A stretch of DNA of 64,000 bases, taken from Legionellaceae bacterium (GTDB lineage: Bacteria > Pseudomonadota > Gammaproteobacteria > Legionellales > Legionellaceae). The notes below the pieces were generated by a model. The model was not told the origin of the DNA. It did not search any database and was given only the letters and a program-made list of their open reading frames with translations. This document shows, one piece after another, positions 36,876 to 44,874 of this stretch (positions within the stretch are counted from its first letter, which is position 1; every line of letters starts with the position of its first letter). The position numbers and the translations under genes are program-made. The DNA lies in contig JASBUC010000063.1 in NCBI GenBank assembly GCA_030148065.1, forward strand, positions 1-64,000, read 5' to 3'.

Positions 36876-39800
36876 TGGATATTGCGAAGTATTCAATCAC
36901 TCATAAAATCACTACTTGGTTAATTGTATTTTTTTGCGTAACAGGAGGCTTAAGTGCTTACCAACACATTAGTCGCTTTGAAGATCCTGAGTTTACCATT
37001 AAAGATGCATTGGTAATTACCTACTACAATGGCGCAACCCCCAAAGAAGTTGAGGAAGAAGTCACCGATAAAATAACTACTTCCATTCAACAACTAGAAC
37101 AAGTGAAAGAAACAGAATCCATCTCAAAACCAGGCTACTCTAAAATTACCGTCACCATAAAGGACAAATACGATAAACATAGCTTACCGCAAGTCTGGGA
37201 TGAGTTGAGGCGAAAAGTCAATGATGTGCAAAAAGACTTACCACCCAATGCATCCCCTTCTATGGTCATCGATGATTTTGGCGATGTTTATGGCATTTTA
37301 TATGCTATGACTGGTGATGGGTATAGCTATCGCGAGATTAAAAAAGCGTCTGACTATGTCAAAAAACAGCTGCTACTAGTAGACGGGGTTGCCAAAGTCA
37401 ACATTACAGGCATCCAAGAAGAGGTGATTTATGTACAAATCTCAAGAAAAGTCATTGCTCACTTTGGCATTTCTCTAAATGAAATTTATCAATTACTACA
37501 ATCTCAAAATGAAGTCTTGGGTGCAGGAAATGTACGCGTTAAAGATGAGTACATTGAAATTCGACCAACAGGCAGCATATCGACCGTCGATGACATTGGA
37601 AATTTAATTATTCGCACAAAAAAAAGTAACAGCTTATTACATCTTAGTGACATTGCAACTATCAAACGTTCATACAGGGAAGTGCCTCGGGAGATGATTT
37701 TTCATAATGGCCAGCCCTCACTCGTCATAGGCATTTCAGCCATCTCTGGCAGTAATGTGGTTGAAGTAGGTAAGCGCATTAGCAAACGGCTAGCAAGTGT
37801 TCATAAAATACTTCCAGCTGGCATTGAGTTTTCACAAATATACAACCAGCCAGAGGTGGTCGATGCCTCAGTTAAAGGATTCATTGTTAATTTATTGCAG
37901 GCAATTTTAATTGTGTTGGTGGTGTTAGTGCTGTTTATGGGCGTAGAGAGTGCCGTGATTATTTCAGCTATTTTATTCTTAATTGTGTTTGGTACTCTCT
38001 ACTTAATGAGCTTATTTGGCATAAGCCTGGAGCGAATATCTCTAGGCGCTCTGGTTATAGCACTTGGCATGTTAGTGGATAATGCCATTGTGATTACCGA
38101 AGGCATTTTAATTAAAAGCCAACAAGGCATCGATAAAACAAAAGCCGCCAGTCAAATTGTTAAACAAACCCAGTGGCCATTGCTTGGTGCAACCATTGTT
38201 GGGATCTTAGCCTTTGCCCCCATTGGCCTTTCACAAGACTCTACTGGAGAATACTGCCGCTCCTTATTTTATGTCATTTTAATCTCCTTACTACTGTCTT
38301 GGGTATTGGCAATTACCGTAGCCCCCCTATTTTGTCACTTATTGTTTAAAGTCAATAAAGAGGCTGGACAAAATGGAGCTGAAACGCAAGGAAGACTGGT
38401 TCAACTCTATCAAGGTTTCTTACTTTTATGTCTTAACAATCGCCTAGTGACACTATTAACCGCCCTCTTACTAATGATTGCTGCAGTCATTGGCTTTTCA
38501 TACATTCGCTCTGGCTTTTTTCCTAATTCAACCACACCCATGTTCTATGTAGACTATTGGCGGGCGGAAGGAAGTGACATTCGAGCACTTAAAAAGGACA
38601 TGCTTGAAATTAGTGCCGAGCTTAAAAAAAACAGATCGGTGACCAGCGTAAGTACATTTGTTGGCAATGGCGCACAACGATTTATGCTCACTTATACGCC
38701 TGAGTCTGAGAACTCAAGTTACGGTCAGATTTTAATTAGTGTTGATGACTATAAAAAAATACCTCAATTATCAGAAGAACTTAAAGCCTACATTGCCAAG
38801 CACTACCCGGCCAGTGAAACTCAAGTTCGACTCATCCGCTTAGGTCCCAGTGGTGGCGCCAAGATTGAAGCACGCTTTAGTGGCAGCGATCCATCGCTCT
38901 TACGACAATTTTCTGAAAAAACCAAAAAAATAATGCTTGAAACACCTGGGGCAATTGATGTGCGTGATGACTGGCGACATCAAGTAAAAATCATAACCCC
39001 TGAGTTTTCAGAAAACCAAGCACGCCTAACAGGAATAACCCGATCTGACGTTGCAAACGCCATGCAAACTGCCTTCAGTGGGCTTAGTATTGGCTACTAC
39101 CGAGAGCGAGATGAGCTAATACCCATTGTGTCTCGGGCACCAGATGATGAACGTCTAAACATTCGTAACATGGCCTCCCTTTACATATGGAGTAACTTAT
39201 TACAAACATCTGTACCACTTGGACAATTAGTCACTCGCTTTAACACAAGCTGGGAAGACAACATCATTGCCCGTAAAAATAGACTAAGAACCATTACCGT
39301 ATTTTCAGATCCAGCTCCAAACCTTGAAGCCAGCATCGTCTTTAACAAAATGAAAGGTAAGATTGAAGCAATCAAACTACCGCCTGGTTATCTCTTGGAA
39401 TGGGGAGGAGAGTATGAAAGTTCGATGGATGCGCAAGCAGGTTTAAAGAAAAACATCCCCATGGGGGTGATGGCCATGATAGTGATTGTTATTTTACTAT
39501 TTAACGCCATAAAACAGCCCTTAATTATCTGGTTGTGTGTGCCGCTCTCGATCATTGGCGTAACGATTGGCTTATTAGTTACCAATCAGCCTTTTGACTT
39601 CATGGCCATCCTTGGGTTCTTAAGTCTCACTGGCATGCTGATTAAAAATGCCATTGTCCTAATTGACCAAATTGATTTAGAAATTAGAGAAGGAAAAGAA
39701 GGGTTTGCGGCCATTGTGGACTCATGTTTGAGTCGTCTGCGCCCTGTGGTTCTGGCAGCTTTAACCACTGTTCTTGGCATGTTGCCGCTTTTATCGGATG

Positions 39801-39934
39801 CTTTTTTCAAAGCAATGGCGGTCGTCATCATGTTTGGACTAAGTTTTGCTACCTTACTAACACTGATTGTGGTACCAGTACTCTATTCTGTATTCTTTAA
39901 CATCAAGCCAAGGAAGATTGATGAAAGCCACTAA
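36875..39934 (+). CDS. RND efflux pump, HAE1-like inner-membrane transporter
   Basis: A proton-driven 1019-residue pump with 12 membrane helices and two large periplasmic loops. The N-terminus MDIAKYSITHKITTWLIVFF leads into FEDPEFTIKDALVITYYNGATPKEVEEEVTDKI. Helix 4 has the proton-relay acidic pair in LGALVIALGMLVDNAIVITEG. The second half repeats the plan, with FLSLTGMLIKNAIVLIDQID. This branch resembles VexF/YerP-type or heavy-tail HAE1 pumps; the substrate is unknown. The ATG overlaps the adaptor stop by one base. The pump is intact although its adaptor is interrupted. Confidence 0.92.
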   Translation: MDIAKYSITHKITTWLIVFFCVTGGLSAYQHISRFEDPEFTIKDALVITYYNGATPKEVEEEVTDKITTSIQQLEQVKETESISKPGYSKITVTIKDKYDKHSLPQVWDELRRKVNDVQKDLPPNASPSMVIDDFGDVYGILYAMTGDGYSYREIKKASDYVKKQLLLVDGVAKVNITGIQEEVIYVQISRKVIAHFGISLNEIYQLLQSQNEVLGAGNVRVKDEYIEIRPTGSISTVDDIGNLIIRTKKSNSLLHLSDIATIKRSYREVPREMIFHNGQPSLVIGISAISGSNVVEVGKRISKRLASVHKILPAGIEFSQIYNQPEVVDASVKGFIVNLLQAILIVLVVLVLFMGVESAVIISAILFLIVFGTLYLMSLFGISLERISLGALVIALGMLVDNAIVITEGILIKSQQGIDKTKAASQIVKQTQWPLLGATIVGILAFAPIGLSQDSTGEYCRSLFYVILISLLLSWVLAITVAPLFCHLLFKVNKEAGQNGAETQGRLVQLYQGFLLLCLNNRLVTLLTALLLMIAAVIGFSYIRSGFFPNSTTPMFYVDYWRAEGSDIRALKKDMLEISAELKKNRSVTSVSTFVGNGAQRFMLTYTPESENSSYGQILISVDDYKKIPQLSEELKAYIAKHYPASETQVRLIRLGPSGGAKIEARFSGSDPSLLRQFSEKTKKIMLETPGAIDVRDDWRHQVKIITPEFSENQARLTGITRSDVANAMQTAFSGLSIGYYRERDELIPIVSRAPDDERLNIRNMASLYIWSNLLQTSVPLGQLVTRFNTSWEDNIIARKNRLRTITVFSDPAPNLEASIVFNKMKGKIEAIKLPPGYLLEWGGEYESSMDAQAGLKKNIPMGVMAMIVIVILLFNAIKQPLIIWLCVPLSIIGVTIGLLVTNQPFDFMAILGFLSLTGMLIKNAIVLIDQIDLEIREGKEGFAAIVDSCLSRLRPVVLAALTTVLGMLPLLSDAFFKAMAVVIMFGLSFATLLTLIVVPVLYSVFFNIKPRKIDESH

Positions 39935-40508
39935 ACTCTTAAGTTGTATGGTCCTTGTTTTGTTCAATAATGCTGTCTCAGCAGAGCTTGCTGTTTTTGC
40001 CGGGGGATGCTTTTGGTGTACTCAATCAGATCTTTCTAAGATAGCAGGCGTTACTAAGACCATAGCCGGTTTTGATGGGGGAAGCATTAAAAATCCCAGC
40101 TATCAACTGGTTGCAAGTGGTAAAACCAACTTTGTTGAGAGCGTGCAAGTTCACTTCAACCCAAAAAAAATTAGTTATCAAGCTCTGGTGGCAGCCTTTC
40201 TAAAAACCATTGATCCAACACAAAAGAACGGACAATTTTGTGATAAAGGCCGCCAGTATCGAAGTGTTATTTTTTATCTAAATAATGAACAGAAACAAAT
40301 TGCCAGTGACGCATTAAAGACACTTTCAAAACAGATTCAACCCATCGAGACTGAACTATTAGCCAGCACTCAGTTCTACAAAGCCGAAGCATATCACCAA
40401 CACTACGCAAAAAAAAATCCAGTTCGTTATCATTATTATCGCTGGCGTTGTGGACGTGACGCACGACTTAAAGAACTAAAAGAAAACGCCGAACATGGGA
40501 TTGATTGA
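39921..40508 (+). CDS. msrA: Secreted peptide methionine-S-sulfoxide reductase MsrA
   Basis: Reduces methionine-S-sulfoxide in proteins. The 195-residue protein starts with a signal peptide (KLLSCMVLVLFNNAVSA), so it should act in the periplasm or outside. The catalytic motif GGCFWC has Cys30 of the precursor; further Cys residues in GQFCDKG and WRCGRD are possible resolving residues. FDGG, NPSYQLVASGKTNFVESVQVHF and QFYKAEAYHQHY are MsrA-typical. The ATG at 39921 has AGGAAG six bases upstream and lies inside the end of the pump gene. Co-transcription with an efflux pump suggests a joint role in envelope oxidative stress. Confidence 0.92.
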   Translation: MKATKLLSCMVLVLFNNAVSAELAVFAGGCFWCTQSDLSKIAGVTKTIAGFDGGSIKNPSYQLVASGKTNFVESVQVHFNPKKISYQALVAAFLKTIDPTQKNGQFCDKGRQYRSVIFYLNNEQKQIASDALKTLSKQIQPIETELLASTQFYKAEAYHQHYAKKNPVRYHYYRWRCGRDARLKELKENAEHGID

Positions 40509-40555
40509 AATTCAAAGCCAAGCATTATGACGTATGATGAGTATACATTATTAAA

Positions 40556-40999
40556 TTAGCCTTTTGCTAAAAACTTATCCAATTGATTTGCAAATTGATT
40601 AATCTCGCGTTGGGATAATTGCTTAGGCCCACCTGAATGCAGACCACTACTTCGCATCACTTCATTAAAATCCCGCATGGCAAGTTTTTGCTTAATTGTT
40701 TCCACGCTATAGCATTCACCTCTTGGACTTAAAACCTGGGCCTTCTTGTTTAAACATGCCTCTGCCAAAGGCAAATCCGAAGTAATCACCAAATCCTTTG
40801 GGCAAACACGCTCTTCGATGGCATCATCAGCCTTATCAAACCCTTGTTCAACGAGCACTCTCTTCAAATACGGTGACTGCGGCATTAAAATAAACTGATT
40901 AGCAACCAAATAGCAAGTCTGCTTCGTTCGAATAGCCGCTCGAAAAATAATTTCTTTAATTGTTTTGGGACAAGCATCCCCATCAATCCAGATCGCCAT
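40556..40999 (-). CDS. yaiI: YaiI/YqxD family protein (DUF188)
   Basis: A 147-residue conserved protein of the NYN/PIN-like DUF188 family, possibly a nuclease; its function is not established. The N-terminus MAIWIDGDACPKTIKEIIFRAA gives the acidic D-G-D-A-C-P motif. LVITSDLPLAEACLNKKAQVLSPRGE, then FMRDL-like RDFNEVMRSSG and GGPKQLSQREINQFANQLD complete the pattern. The ATG at 40999 immediately precedes the motif; in-frame upstream starts add a non-conserved tail. Confidence 0.85.
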   Translation of the reverse strand: MAIWIDGDACPKTIKEIIFRAAIRTKQTCYLVANQFILMPQSPYLKRVLVEQGFDKADDAIEERVCPKDLVITSDLPLAEACLNKKAQVLSPRGECYSVETIKQKLAMRDFNEVMRSSGLHSGGPKQLSQREINQFANQLDKFLAKG

Positions 41000-41092
41000 T
41001 AAAGTTGAATATTGTATTTTTAAGAAATACATCATGTTAACACTAAACGAATAATTTAACACCAAATATGATAAATTTAAGGCAGATGAATC

Positions 41093-41129
41093 CTTGCACT
41101 TAATGAACTAGTTTGGGTATAGTCTTGCC
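41093..41129 (+). promoter_or_regulatory. Promoter box, GGGTATAGT type, before the 41149 gene
   Basis: GAACTAGTTTGGGTATAGT, with -10 TATAGT at 41118-41123, is followed by CTTGCC. The same TTTGGGTATAGTnCTTGCC occurs before the MscS-type gene at 47786-47803 on the minus strand, and a close relative precedes 15473. Confidence 0.5.
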
Positions 41130-41148
41130 TTTTTGGGGTCAGATCTAG

Positions 41149-42144
41149 ATGGTTAATTTTTCAATAGAGCCAAATAACTTCATTAATTCATTTAAAACCT
41201 TAATCCCATTCTTCTTTAGAGCCAACAAGACAGATCAACACCAAGACTCTGCGAGTATACTTTTGCAGACACTTGGAACGAAGCAGAGCAACATTGAGAC
41301 TAAAGCCCTTAGTTCATTAGATAACAGCATCACACCGCCATCAAAAGACATTAGTCACGTCTTTGTCTTCTCAGCTCGCCACACCATTGAATGCGTTGCC
41401 CAAGATTCCTTATTATCAGATAGAACTGCTGATGAAATTGATAAACATGATGATCTGGAACGTTTATTATTAGGGATCCAAACCGCTTATGAAATAACAG
41501 CTGCTCGCCTTAACAAACCGGTAGACCAGCTAAGCTATCGAGATTTAATTAAGGGCCCTTACATACTCTACAATGGTTCAGACGATCAAAATAACGCTTT
41601 GCTAAAGGCCCTGTTTAAAACCATGAAGGATTCTGAAAACAAATTACTAGAGCCTTCTACAGAACTTAAAAAACGATACGCACTACTCTATAAAGTGCCA
41701 AAATCGTGTATCTATCCCATCTCTAACTTTCTTATCAATCCCTTAGAAAAAAATATTGTTCACACCAAAGGTCAGTTTATAAATTTAGCAACTCATGCTA
41801 ATGAGCTTAAACTAAAACATGCAAAGCTTTTGCTGGTTAGTCATGATTACCACAAAGGTAGAATTGGGCGTTTAGTCAATGAGGGACTGTTGCCTTCAGA
41901 CATTGAAGTGGTTGCTTGCCGTTTTGTTGGCGAGCGCAAAGGCGATAAGATAGACCGTTTAGGTGAAGAAGAGCGAATTATTAGCTACCAAAAAAAATAT
42001 GGCTTACCTAAAAAACCTTCTATGACTATCTTCTTTGATAGAGGAACACATCGCCTATTAGATGGCTATAAAGAAGAAGCATCTCATTTTAAGCAGTCGC
42101 AAGATGATTTGTTGCTAGATTATAGATCTCCTAGGATTTACTAA
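41149..42144 (+). CDS. Unrecognised protein, weakly DUF218/YdcF-like
   Basis: A 331-residue soluble protein that I do not firmly recognise. It has HVFVFSARHTIECVAQDSLLSDR near residues 66-88, and then KGQFINLATHANELKLKHAKLLLVSHDYHKGRIGRLVNEGL near 205-245 and DIEVVACRFVGER. An early strand plus LLVSHDYHKGR recalls the DUF218 (SanA/ElyC/YdcF) layout, in which a Ser-x-x-His motif follows a strand. A FDRGTHRLLDG motif lies near the C-terminus. There is no signal peptide or membrane helix. The 3' end overlaps the convergent carrier gene by four bases. The start ATG has only a weak upstream G-rich site. Confidence 0.5.
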   Translation: MVNFSIEPNNFINSFKTLIPFFFRANKTDQHQDSASILLQTLGTKQSNIETKALSSLDNSITPPSKDISHVFVFSARHTIECVAQDSLLSDRTADEIDKHDDLERLLLGIQTAYEITAARLNKPVDQLSYRDLIKGPYILYNGSDDQNNALLKALFKTMKDSENKLLEPSTELKKRYALLYKVPKSCIYPISNFLINPLEKNIVHTKGQFINLATHANELKLKHAKLLLVSHDYHKGRIGRLVNEGLLPSDIEVVACRFVGERKGDKIDRLGEEERIISYQKKYGLPKKPSMTIFFDRGTHRLLDGYKEEASHFKQSQDDLLLDYRSPRIY

Positions 42145-43181
42145 ACAATAAGCGCAATGCATATAGAAAAAACGAGCCCAATGCTTGCTCTTGAGAAATC
42201 CACCAATAGCATTTTAATTCCCTTAGAAAACTTTTTAGGGGATTTTCCTGTACGAAAGGCCATTTCTCGTCCGGCTAACAAACCAATGAAGACCCAGGTC
42301 GTACTCATTGGGACTTGATTTATATTTTTAAAAACAATGAGTAAAAAAACATAGGCCAAATCAATGATTGTTGCAGCCCTGACATCTTTTACACAGGTCT
42401 TTTTATTCACAATACTTTGAATGTTGCCACCTCGCAGCTTTAAAATAATAGCGGAGGTGATAAAGAGCACACTTAGAGCTGTAAGCATCTCTACTAATGA
42501 GAGTTGCCGTGGCAAAAACACAACAATATTAGCCATGTCGTGCATGATCCAAAGCGACCATAAAAAGCCGGTAATAATAAATTGAAAGAGTCGCCAAAGT
42601 TTTTTTGAATAGTTTTTTTTATTGTACAAACGCCCTCTTGCAAAGAAAAAATGAATCATTAACCAAAGCCCATAAGCGACCATGAATGCAACAAGATAGC
42701 CAAGCATGGATTTAATTAGCATTTTTTGCAGTACCAGTTGCCCACTAAAAACTGATAAAAGCAAGAAGGTGGTAGAAACAGGCATCCTAAAATAGGTCAT
42801 AATCAATAAAAAGATGGGGCAGGCTAACTCTAAAAAATTAAACTCTTTTGGCTGTGGAATCGAACTTAGTCGGCCAAAGGAGAGACTGCCATCATTAATA
42901 AACCATCCCCAAAGTAGGGTTGCAACTAATATACCACCAACAAAAGCCTGAAGTTTAAACCAGTGAATTTTCTTATTACTAGCAATAAAGGTTCCTAGCG
43001 TTTGAATACTATCATTACCAATCACGCTGATTGCTGACACTATAAAACCAAACCACATGGCGTAGCTTGCATGTTGATAAACTAAGAAATCAATGAGAAA
43101 GAGGCTTAAAACAAAGGATAAGAAAGGCTTGCGCTCAAAATGCTTCCATTGCTTGTTTCGCTTCGTAATTATAACCATCAT
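42141..43181 (-). CDS. PiT-like inorganic phosphate transporter (PHO4 family)
   Basis: Inner-membrane carrier of about 346 residues and ten helices. It has the two inverted PiT signature motifs: VSAISVIGNDSIQTLGTF in the first half and LWIMHDMANIVVFLP with NQVPMSTTWVFIGLLAGRE in the second. PiT carriers move metal-phosphate with protons or sodium. It is shorter than the 420-500 residues usual for PitA. ATG at 43181 (or 43178) is preferred because GGAG lies upstream; an in-frame TTG comes before it. It follows the MDR gene by about 11 bases. Confidence 0.8.
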   Translation of the reverse strand: MMVIITKRNKQWKHFERKPFLSFVLSLFLIDFLVYQHASYAMWFGFIVSAISVIGNDSIQTLGTFIASNKKIHWFKLQAFVGGILVATLLWGWFINDGSLSFGRLSSIPQPKEFNFLELACPIFLLIMTYFRMPVSTTFLLLSVFSGQLVLQKMLIKSMLGYLVAFMVAYGLWLMIHFFFARGRLYNKKNYSKKLWRLFQFIITGFLWSLWIMHDMANIVVFLPRQLSLVEMLTALSVLFITSAIILKLRGGNIQSIVNKKTCVKDVRAATIIDLAYVFLLIVFKNINQVPMSTTWVFIGLLAGREMAFRTGKSPKKFSKGIKMLLVDFSRASIGLVFSICIALIV

Positions 43182-43192
43182 AAGCTCCAAAC

Positions 43193-44185
43193 TTATTTGG
43201 CCCGCAAAAAAACATCTCCCATGGCTTTGCCTGATTCTAAATACGAGTGAGCTTTAGCTACATCATCAAAATAAAATACTGTTTTATCAATTCTTAAGTT
43301 AATGTCTCCTCTGTCTATCATTAAGGCAAAATCATTAAGAATTTCTTGATATTTTTTGCCGACTTTTCGGGTCTGGATGAGGCTTAGCAAATTCACAACG
43401 TGAAGATTGAGAGACTTTTGATTCAACAAACTCAGATCACAAGTTGTTTTGGTATTATTCGTAGCAATGGTTCCAAATACGCTGGCGGCTTTGAAACTCT
43501 CAAGTAAATTATCATCACCAATAGGATCAACTACCACAGAAAATCCGTCCCCTGCGGTATGCTTGTCTACGGCCTGTTCAATACTCACTTTGCTAAGGTT
43601 AATGACCTCGTCTGCTAGATAGCTAGAGACCTCCTCTCGTTCTTTCTCTTCCTGAATAGTGGTAAACACTTTCGTTTTCATATGCTTTGCAAGCTGCGTT
43701 GCCATGCAGCCAATGCTGTTTAACCCATCAATAACCAACACCTTATTTCCAGGTTTTATTTGGGTGTATTCAAACACCATTAACGTTGCAACAATGACGC
43801 TGTAGGGTAAGGCTGCCGCTTCCTCCAAGAGCAAGGTCCTTGGTTTTTTAGCAAGTAAATTAGCAGGCACCACAACCTCTTCTTGCAAGCCGCCTGGAAA
43901 CTCATTCATGCCCCCAACAAAGCCATAGACTTCATCCCCAACTCTTAAATCAAACACCCCATCACCTATCTCTGTCACTCGTCCTGAGACATTGCCATGC
44001 AAAACAAAAGGAAACTTATCGACTAAGTATGGGTGTAAGCCTTTACGTATTCTTAAATCTAAATCATTAACACCAACAGCAGCAACGTCCACTCTCACCA
44101 TTTGGTCATCAATAGAGCGCTTTGCAGCCTTCGTCTTTTCAAAAACATTGACGCCACCAAACTTTTTTATTGCCCAAGCTTTCAT
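43193..44185 (-). CDS. MDR-family NADPH:quinone oxidoreductase-like protein
   Basis: Medium-chain dehydrogenase/reductase of 330 residues without zinc ligands, so zeta-crystallin or quinone-reductase-like rather than an alcohol dehydrogenase. The N-terminal GroES-like domain has MKAWAIKKFGGVNVFE and FPFVLHGNVSGRVTEIGDGV. The Rossmann region reads KVLVIDGLNSIGCMATQLAKHMKTKVFTT; the usual GGxGxVG is altered to DGLNSIG. The substrate is not predictable. Its ATG overlaps the mutH stop (TAATG), so it is translated with mutH. Confidence 0.82.
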   Translation of the reverse strand: MKAWAIKKFGGVNVFEKTKAAKRSIDDQMVRVDVAAVGVNDLDLRIRKGLHPYLVDKFPFVLHGNVSGRVTEIGDGVFDLRVGDEVYGFVGGMNEFPGGLQEEVVVPANLLAKKPRTLLLEEAAALPYSVIVATLMVFEYTQIKPGNKVLVIDGLNSIGCMATQLAKHMKTKVFTTIQEEKEREEVSSYLADEVINLSKVSIEQAVDKHTAGDGFSVVVDPIGDDNLLESFKAASVFGTIATNNTKTTCDLSLLNQKSLNLHVVNLLSLIQTRKVGKKYQEILNDFALMIDRGDINLRIDKTVFYFDDVAKAHSYLESGKAMGDVFLRAK

Positions 44186-44874
44186 TACAATCCTTCCATT
44201 AATCGTTTCATTATGCCTGTGGTAAAGTGTCTTCTAAGATAAAACCCACGAGGTAGGGTCTTTATTAGCGCCCCACTCTCATCAAACCCATTGCACAGAC
44301 TTTTGCCATTAGCAGCTTTAGGGCGGATCTGAAGGATCTTCCCTAATCGTGCGCTTATTTCTTTAATTCTGCCCAAAACTAAGAGATCAGTCAGTTCTTG
44401 CCAGTCTTTTTTAAGTAGCGCTTCTTCTTGCTCATTAGGCTGCCAAAAAAAGCCTTTACCAACTCGTCTTTGTAAAAAAGGGATGGTGCTTGAGGCTTCA
44501 TAAGGCAGCCAGAGCACATGAGAGAGTTTCTTATAAACCACCGAGGTGAGCCAATCCTCCTTAGCAATGGTTTGTAAATTAATGCTGGCAACAAAGGTCG
44601 ATTCTTTGGGCTCACCTGATAAATCAACTGGCAGTGATTTAAGCTCTATTCCTAGGTTGGTAAAATCAGGTTTTGCTTCATTTTTAGCATCAGCCCCTAA
44701 AAATAACTCAATGGCTAAGCCAAACGTGCCCTTTTTTTGCCAAATGGCTTCAGACACAGACACTTCTCGATAGAGCTCGGCGATTGATAAGCCTTGCAAG
44801 TCCTCGACTCGTGCGCGCAGTCCTTCTAGGCTCTTTGGTGGCGAGACCTTATTCACTTTTGTTAAGTTGTTCAA
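44185..44874 (-). CDS. mutH: DNA mismatch repair endonuclease MutH
   Basis: Nicks the unmethylated strand at hemimethylated GATC sites when activated by MutL. The 229-residue protein has the catalytic set at E. coli-like positions: Glu56 in KGTFGLAIELFLG, Asp70 in AKPDFTNLG, and Glu77 and Lys79 in IELKSLPVD. Its presence implies Dam methylation in this organism, because methylation-directed repair needs both. It overlaps the upstream MscS-type gene by 26 bases. Confidence 0.95.
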   Translation of the reverse strand: MNNLTKVNKVSPPKSLEGLRARVEDLQGLSIAELYREVSVSEAIWQKKGTFGLAIELFLGADAKNEAKPDFTNLGIELKSLPVDLSGEPKESTFVASINLQTIAKEDWLTSVVYKKLSHVLWLPYEASSTIPFLQRRVGKGFFWQPNEQEEALLKKDWQELTDLLVLGRIKEISARLGKILQIRPKAANGKSLCNGFDESGALIKTLPRGFYLRRHFTTGIMKRLMEGL

